Shown piece after piece: positions 55,286 through 62,000 of a stretch of DNA of 62,000 nucleotides. Each line of letters starts with the position of its first letter. The stretch's first letter is position 1. Below the pieces are notes generated by a model that worked only from the letters and a program-made list of their open reading frames with translations, made no database searches and was not told where the DNA came from. Both the position numbers and the translations under genes were made by a program. The stretch is from Chrysomallon squamiferum (taxonomy: Eukaryota; Mollusca; Gastropoda; Neomphalida; Peltospiridae), in assembly GCA_012295275.1 (NCBI GenBank), contig CM022675.1, positions 16,752,189 through 16,814,188 on the forward strand. Direction: 5' to 3'.

Positions 55286-56610
55286 GTGATGAACAAAAAT
55301 AAATATATTCGTTTATTATTTCATATTTTATCTAAATATGTTGGTAAATATTTATTTCAATCAGCTGAGGATCTTTCTTACACTCAGTAAAACTTTTCTC
55401 CATTTGACGTTCATGACATTGACTGGAAGTTACTACAGTTTAACGCAAGTAGCTAGGCCATACTTCGTTTACAACTAACTTTTAAACATTAATAAACAAC
55501 TCCAGGGATGTCAGTTTTATTTTTTTCAAATTATTAATGGTCCAGTGAGAAATAAAAATCAGGGAATTCATCAGTTTCACAGATAAAACTCAGAGAAATG
55601 TGGCTGTGCTCATGTCGGGAATATTCCGTCTTTCTTCAACATTCTTCTGTTTGAGGATAGAAATGACTAAAGTTATTGTTAAACAACAGTTGACTTTTTT
55701 CAGCAAGCATGCGTTCTGACGTCAAAGTCCGCTTGTGGTGAAATTATTAATTTTATTATTAATAACACAGACATCGTTATAGAAGAATTGTCTAATTGTC
55801 AATTTTTAAAAAAAAATTTAATAATGGTAAGAGCGTTACCTATCAGTAAGATTCTTTAAACAACTATTATTAAATTTTACGATTTCTTAATCTTTCTAGA
55901 AAGGTTTCTTTTTTAAAGGTATTTCCATCGGATATCAATGTTCTCAAATTCTTCACAGTTTCGTGTTCAAGACAGGAATTGCAGACTGACATTAACACTT
56001 ATTTGGACTTTTAATATAACAATAACGTAGATGCAGTTTGCACTTTTGTATGTTAATAAATCAATCAGTAAATAAGTATGTAAGTATTGAAATAAATAAA
56101 TAAAGTATATATGATTGTATGTTATAGTGTCAGGTAGTAAAAAAAAAAAAATACATATATATTTTTTTATATCTCTGTGTTATTAATAGCTAAAAAATCT
56201 TAAAACTATTTTGATGAATGTTGGTTTCTTCTTTGTATTAAAATCGGGGTAGTTCATCATTTGGTAGTAAATTAATCAAATTTAAAGCCACAGTGAAAAA
56301 ATATATTTTTTTCGCTTCTACATTATGTGAAAGTAATGTACAGAAATCTGTAAAATTGTTTGAAAATGTTAGTTAATTGAGTTTAACAATAACAGAATGT
56401 ACCATTTGGTGAAGATTTGCATAAAAGTGCTATGAAAATAGTTTTTGTTTTTGAGAATACATCCTTAAATTTTCAAAACTTATGTAGCATTTTCAACAGA
56501 TGTTTTTTTCATTTAAACTGTAAATTTAATGAATGATTTATCATTTGTTTTAATTATATTGCTGTTTAATTACGATAATGATGATGATAATGATTATGGT
56601 TAAGATGATG

Positions 56611-56648
<38 letters not shown>

Positions 56649-56897
56649 CAAATAATCTTCTACACATGCAAAAGGTTTCTTAGACTTTTATGCTATTTTA
56701 GGGCCATCTTTGATAAAACACGTATGTCTTGTATTTATTAACAGTGCAGTGAAGTGGTGTGTATTCTAAATCGATTTTCTAAATTACGACACTTGTTATA
56801 ACTTTATTTCTACAAGTTATCATAGTTATAACTAGCATATCGATTTCTAACTTTATTTTCCAGACTTTCTTTCTCTATTATTTTTTATTTACTTTAC

Positions 56898-56898
<1 letters not shown>

Positions 56899-56970
<72 letters not shown>
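56899..56970. repeat. (CT)n microsatellite
   Basis: A pure CT tract of about 72 bases within a longer pyrimidine-rich stretch. Confidence 0.9.
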
Positions 56971-56971
<1 letters not shown>

Positions 56972-59595
56972 GACTTTTTAATTCCTTTTTCTCCAGCCAT
57001 TCTCTCCATTTCCTTCGTTTTTTTTTCATTATCTCTTATTCTTTCTATCTTTCATCTGTATCTCGCTGCCTCAGTTCCTGAATAAAATGAACAGTATTTA
57101 GAAAATTTATTACAATGTTAATAATTGATTTCTTATAATATGGCTATATAAAACTAACATAAATACAAAACAAATTGAATTGACATGAAATACAAACACT
57201 GTTGTATTCAAGCATCTTCATTTTATACTTTGTTTATATATATGTATCTATTTATATATTGGTAATACGGACAAATGAATTTAAATTTAAATTGATTTTA
57301 CGCATATTCAATTAAATTCATGTACAGCATTTTAGAAATAACGGTTTTGCACGCTATTTTAGAAAAGGATAAATTACACTTCCGAAGGCATTTAATAAAA
57401 AAAAAAAAATAATAATAACAGTTCATGCACACTTGAAAAACTAGTTGTACTGATATATTAGAATGTCAGTTGAACGAAACAGGTTGTGATGGAAACCACG
57501 CACTTTCTTTGTGATCAACCAACACGACAGTCAATGAAAGCTACCCATGTACGCTTATCTTTTCATTCGATGACTGAACCAGTTCGAACTAATAAACTGG
57601 GTAACTGAATATTTTATGTGTGAGCTTTTCACGTTAATTTTATTTTCTGCTACAAAGAAAACGTTTAACAGACGCTTAATTACATTTCTCTATTAGATTT
57701 AGTCCTGGAACTAACTTATCGTTTACTCTAACTCGCTTTTAATCTCAACTCAAGTAAGCCTTATGTGTATGGACAGAAAACGGAGATCTTAATAAAGGTA
57801 ATAGAAAATAAAAAACGGATGACAATATAAGTTGTAGTAAATAAAGTTGAAACAATTATAAAATAACAGACTGTAATGTGATCCGACCAAGAACCAAGTG
57901 GAGAATTTGAAACTGTTTTTTATAAACCGCAATAAGAAAAAAAGTCAAAGAAGAAAATAGAAGAAAGAAATAACGAAAAGGAAAGAAATAAAATAGGGAA
58001 AAAAGGAAAAAGAAAAAGATGAAGAAGAAGAATACAGACAACAGTGATAACCAAAACCCCACCCTCAGCAGCAACGTGACCACAAAAAAACAAAGTGAAC
58101 ATTGAAATCCAAAACATTTGATAAAATCTTAGAAAACATAAAACAATGATGACATTTATTGTCTATATAAAAGCAAATTTATTAATTACAAATAATTATA
58201 AATTAGGAAATAAAATCATATATATAACGTTTTTGTTTATTTGTTGTTTGTTTTTTTTTTTTAAAGTAAAGAAAGAGTTAGACAAGTAGGATTTGTTGTA
58301 CTAATGAAACACACTTCCGGTTTTGCTTCTAGGAATTCTATCTCGCAGCTGTCTTCTCGTTTTTCTTTTCTTTTCTTTTATTGGTTATTTCCTAACAGAC
58401 TGCATGAAGTGCTGCCCACCTTTTCTTTCCATATTTCCTTGCCAAGAAATATAATTACAGAACTCTTCAAGATAAACTACATTTCCTGTAACTAGTTTCG
58501 AAACCATTACAAACATGCACTCATTTTTTATTTATGTCCTGTTTCTATTTAATTTATCGATGTTTAGTATAAATGGTATGTTTAAGATAAGATACATTTT
58601 TCGTGGATGTTAAATGTTTTACTTCCCTGAAATTTACATTTAATCACAACTGTACAGAGGAATGGAAAAAGGATGAACTTGTGAATAAAAGAAGAAAAAA
58701 AATAAGAACGAAAGTTAGAAATAAACACACAAAGAAAGAAAGAAAGTAAAAATGATTCTGCAGAAAAATAGCAGATAATAAAAGTATTTAATGAAAAATC
58801 TAAAGGCGGAAAAGAAATAGATATAGAATGCAACGAAAAGGCGAAAAACAAAATAAAATAAAATAAAACAAATGTTAAAAGATAATAAGGAAGAAAGAAT
58901 GTGGGGGAAAAAGTAAAATTGCCTTTAATTCAAATTATATTTAATTAAAAATAAAAAAAGAAAGAAAGAAAAAAGAAAAAATTTAGAGAAAGAACACCAC
59001 TTGATAATACGGATGAACTACAGTGATATAAACTGCTAATATCAGGTCGGACAGACTTTAACACAGGATACAGTGATATCAGATAAACATGCTGCACACG
59101 TCCCTCGACTTACTATACTTCCTTATCAGTAGATCGGTTGACAACACTGGTAAAAAGAAGAAATTACACGATACACATAGATAGATATTTGAAATAAAAA
59201 GCTGATATAATCTTGAAAGAAAAAAAAAAAAGAAATAGAAAAAGAAAGGAAGAAACAAAAAAAGTATGAAAAATAAATTGAAAATAAAGTTATCGAAAAT
59301 AAGAGAGCTTCTTAAGACATACATGCTTGTGTATGCATGTACGTGTGTATGTTTCTGTGTATGTATATATGTGTGCATGCATGTATATATGCATGTATGT
59401 ACTTATATAGAGAGAAAGAGAGAAGGAAAGAAGTAGAGCAAACAAAGTGTTGTTGAGATTTCGACCAAATTTTATTTATTTTATCTAAATGTACCTTTAT
59501 TTGTACATCAAAGTGAAACAAATATGTCTTATAAGAACTATTACACAAAAGTCAAATAAATTAAAAATGTATAAATAGGTTTCACTCATAGCTCG

Positions 59596-60085
59596 ACAGT
59601 GTAATACTGATACCGCGAGCACACGTATTATAAATATAATTTACTGATTACACTACAGTGTAATACTGATACTGTGAAAACGCGCATAATAAATAGATTT
59701 TACTGATAACAACAATACAGTGTAATACTGATACTGTGAAAACTCGCATAATAAATAGATTTTACTGATAACACTACAGTGTAATACTGATACTGTGAAA
59801 ACGCGCATGATAAATAGATTTTACTGATAACACTACAGTGTAATACTGATACTGTGAAAACTCGCATAATAAATAGATTTTACTGATAACAGTACAGTGT
59901 AATACTGATACTGTGAAAACACGCATTATAAATAGAATTTACTGAAAATACTACAATGTAATACAAATTCTGTGAAAAACTTATTATAAATAGATTTTAC
60001 TGATATTGAGAAATAGGTATTGTAAACAGATTTTACTAAAAGCACACAGTGTAACATAGATACTGTGAAAACACATATTAATCAG
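59596..60085. repeat. ~60-bp tandem array upstream of the SLC45 exon
   Basis: About eight units with a period of 59-61 bases. A typical unit begins ACAGTGTAATACTGATACTG, continues TGAAAACGCGCATAATAAAT, and ends AGATTTTACTGATAACACT. The central copies (59655, 59716, 59775, about 59834 and 59893) are nearly identical. The first (59596) and those after 59950 are diverged. The CAGT...ACTG block gives each unit a short dyad. The array ends about 130 bases before the exon acceptor and is separated from it by GTT/ATT trinucleotides. Confidence 0.92.
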
Positions 60086-60229
60086 AATATATTTTTATAA
60101 TGATCATATATTTATTTTGTTGATACTGTGGTTTCCGTTTTCTGTTACTGTTAATGTTGTTGCTGTTGCTGTTGCTGTTGTTGTTATTATTATTATTATT
60201 ACTATTTGTTGCAGGTCCTATCATACACG

Positions 60230-61829
60230 ATGTCTGTCGGAATCTTGACAGCTCTGAAAACTTTTAAAGAACACCCTTATGTCCAGTATGTCGGAATTGG
60301 TTTGGCTGGATTGGCAAACACGCTAGCCGCGGACTCGGGGGAGCAGGGACTCGAATCTCTCAAGAAAAGGAAATCAAAACTTCAGCTGATCCGACTGAGC
60401 ACAGCAGTGTGTGGAATCGAGCTGTGTTACGCAGCCGAGACAGCATTCGTCAGCCCCATCCTGCTGAAACTCGGAGTACCAGTTTCCCTAATGACGCTTG
60501 TCTGGTGTTTGAGTCCTTTGCTAGGATTCTTTCTCGTACCTTTGATGGGATCTCTAAGCGACCGTTGTCCAATTAAACTAGGCCGCAGAAGACCATTCAT
60601 CTTAATCATGTCGGCTGGGATAGTTTTAGGTCTGCTGCTTGTACCAAATGGGGAGGCTTTAGGAATCGCTTTAGGGGATAATGGAACCCAGTCTATCAAC
60701 TATGTACCTAACCTTATCAACTCCAGTTCCATTATCCTCACGAACAGTACGTATTCCAGTGACGTCACTACATTTGCTGTCACAACCGAAACCGGCAAAC
60801 TGGTTAATTTTCATATTTCCAGAGAACACGTTCGAGGAATAATATTTACAATTATTGGCGTTGTTGTTCTGGATTTTAACTGCGACGCCTGCCAGTCACC
60901 GTGTCGTACATATCTCCTCGACGTCTCCGTGCCAGAAGACCACTCAGCGGGTCTCACGATGTTCACTGTGATGGCTGGGCTAGGTGGCAGTGTCGGCTAC
61001 ATCATGGGCGGCATTGACTGGAATTCCACAGATTTTGGTGCAGCTTTTGGTGGACATATCAGGGTTGTATTTTTTCTTGTGTTGATTGTTTTTATAATTT
61101 GTTTGATATCGACAGTGACGAGTTTTAGAGAAACTCCTTTGAAAGAATTAGGTATAACTAAAGAACAAATCCAGAAGAAAAAGAAGAAAATTGGTAAATC
61201 CAAATATAGGAAGTTCATCAACGAAGATGATGATGAAGAAGAAGAAGTTGGTTTCTCAAGGGAGAGTTCCTACGGGGCAATAAGTCACGCAGGGGGAGAT
61301 AATACAGCTGGTAATAAAGACATACAGAATGGTTACATAGGTTCAGATTTCAAGGCAGAACATTCTGTAAAATCAAACGAATACGTCCCTAACGGAATCA
61401 AGCGATTAGAACAGGGTTCTTCCACAGAGTCGGCGTCCGACGTCACAACACAGCAACCCGCGATACCTGCAGCTGGACAAAACAACCCAGTTCCGGGTGA
61501 AAAATCAGAAAGACCAGAAATGAGTATCGAGGTGTCTACAGATATCACACTGAAGACGTATTTGAAGTCTATAATAAAGATGCCCAAGGAAATGTTAATT
61601 CTCTGTCTAACTAATCTCTTCTGCTGGATGTCTCTTCTATGCTACTCGCTTTATTTCACGGACTTTGTCGGACAGTCGGTGTTTGGGGGCGACCCTCGGG
61701 CCCCTTCCGGTAGCGACGCACACAATCAGTATAATGATGGAGTTCGATTAGGATCATTCGGAATGTCTCTGTATTCACTGGCATGCGCTATTTATTCTCT
61801 CTGTGTGGAAAAACTTGTACAGCGATTTA
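60230..61829 (+). CDS. SLC45: SLC45-family sugar/proton transporter, N-terminal part
   Basis: Major-facilitator transporter of the SLC45 (MATP/PAST) family, which moves sugars with protons across membranes. The exon runs from an acceptor (GCAG at 60211-60214) to a donor (TTTA|GTAAGT at 61829/61830); the first ATG is 60230. It encodes 533 residues, so the C-terminal helices lie outside the window. SLC45 signatures are CYAAETAFVSPILLKLGVP, LVWCLSPLLGFFLVPLMGSL and SDRCPIKLGRRRPFILIMSA, with the RxGRR motif of SLC45 and sucrose carriers. Others are TYLLDVSVPEDHSAGLTMF and GGSVGYIMGGIDW. A glycosylatable loop (NSSS, NSTY) follows helix 4. A large hydrophilic loop with a KKKKK run and an EDDDEEEEE run separates the N and C helix bundles, as in the family. 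Without the donor, translation would stop three codons later. The paralogue (A1-A4) cannot be assigned. Confidence 0.9.
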
Positions 61830-62000
61830 GTAAGTAGACTTAGAAATATTTAATACATCTTACAAACACAAAAAATCCATGCCTTCTTCTAGCATTACAT
61901 TTACAAAAGTGAACATATACTGATGCAAACGAATGAAATAATTATGAAACATTTCAAATGATTATGCTATTTTTGACACCTGTTTTACTATAAATAGAAT
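61830..62000 (+). other. Start of the next SLC45 intron
   Basis: Sequence after the GTAAGT donor is AT-rich and noncoding to the end of the window. Confidence 0.7.

Larger units (their letters stand above)
50933..60214. other. 9-kb repeat-rich stretch upstream of the SLC45 exon
   Basis: No coding sequence was recognised. It contains (CA)n at about 52323-52440, long (CT)n tracts at 53179-53257, 55206-55283 and 56899-56970, (CA)n at 54980-55027 and (ATT)n near 56610-56648. It also has a GA/A-rich block at about 57920-59300 and the 60-bp tandem array described separately. A noncoding first exon of the SLC45 gene probably lies within it. One candidate donor, CAAG|GTAAAT at 54715/54716, follows about 60 bases of non-repetitive sequence. 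Confidence 0.45.

Noticed and set aside
57856-59378. Phe/Leu-rich minus-strand frames
   Set aside because: They are translations of the reverse of A/G-rich simple sequence (TTT and CTT codons), not membrane proteins.

Overview
The window looks like nuclear DNA from an intron-rich invertebrate animal. It is strongly AT-rich. Its genes are split into many short exons with GT-AG introns of roughly 100 to 1700 bases, and intergenic DNA is full of (CT)n, (CA)n, (TA)n and (AAT)n tracts. The recognisable proteins resemble animal orthologues, and the repeats (a pogo/Tigger-like transposase stub, a MADF-domain fragment, a repeat-type SGNH remnant) are of kinds common in aquatic invertebrates. A mollusc or other lophotrochozoan is my best guess, but only an inference. 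No bacterial-type operon, CRISPR array, rRNA or convincing tRNA gene was seen.

Layout. 1-4.2 kb: intergenic microsatellite DNA. 4.2-9.0 kb (minus): MRPL45, mitochondrial ribosomal protein mL45, eight coding exons; one intron holds a minisatellite built from the gene's own 5' splice site. 9.2-9.5 kb: a MITE-like inverted repeat with microsatellite inside its arms. 11.4-17.2 kb (plus): BZW1/2 (5MP), twelve coding exons, with a 225-base tandem duplication upstream. 20.2-27.3 kb (plus): a five-exon gene I do not recognise, predicted to encode a 1829-residue type I membrane protein with a signal peptide, a Ser/Thr-rich ectodomain, one membrane helix and a roughly 1160-residue disordered cytoplasmic tail. 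29.4-33.8 kb (plus): PECR-like peroxisomal short-chain reductase ending in SKL, with Asp at the usual catalytic Tyr position and one GC-AG intron. 35.3-36.5 kb (minus): decayed SGNH-hydrolase-like repeat remnant. 37.1-42.6 kb (minus): HIBCH, twelve coding exons. 44.5-45.2 kb: inverted repeat around a broken MADF exon. 45.2-60.2 kb: about 15 kb of repeat-rich DNA with a pogo/Tigger deletion derivative (50.7 kb), a 16-bp tandem array (48.2 kb), long (CT)n tracts and a 60-bp tandem array just upstream of the last gene. 60.2-61.8 kb (plus): first coding exon of an SLC45-family transporter that runs off the window.

The genes do not form an obvious pathway. HIBCH (valine catabolism) and MRPL45 are mitochondrial, the PECR-like enzyme is peroxisomal, BZW is a cytosolic translation regulator, and SLC45 and the unknown protein are membrane proteins. 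Exon joins for the five complete genes were checked by hand: each exon set has consistent phases, canonical splice sites (one GC donor excepted) and a coding total divisible by three.
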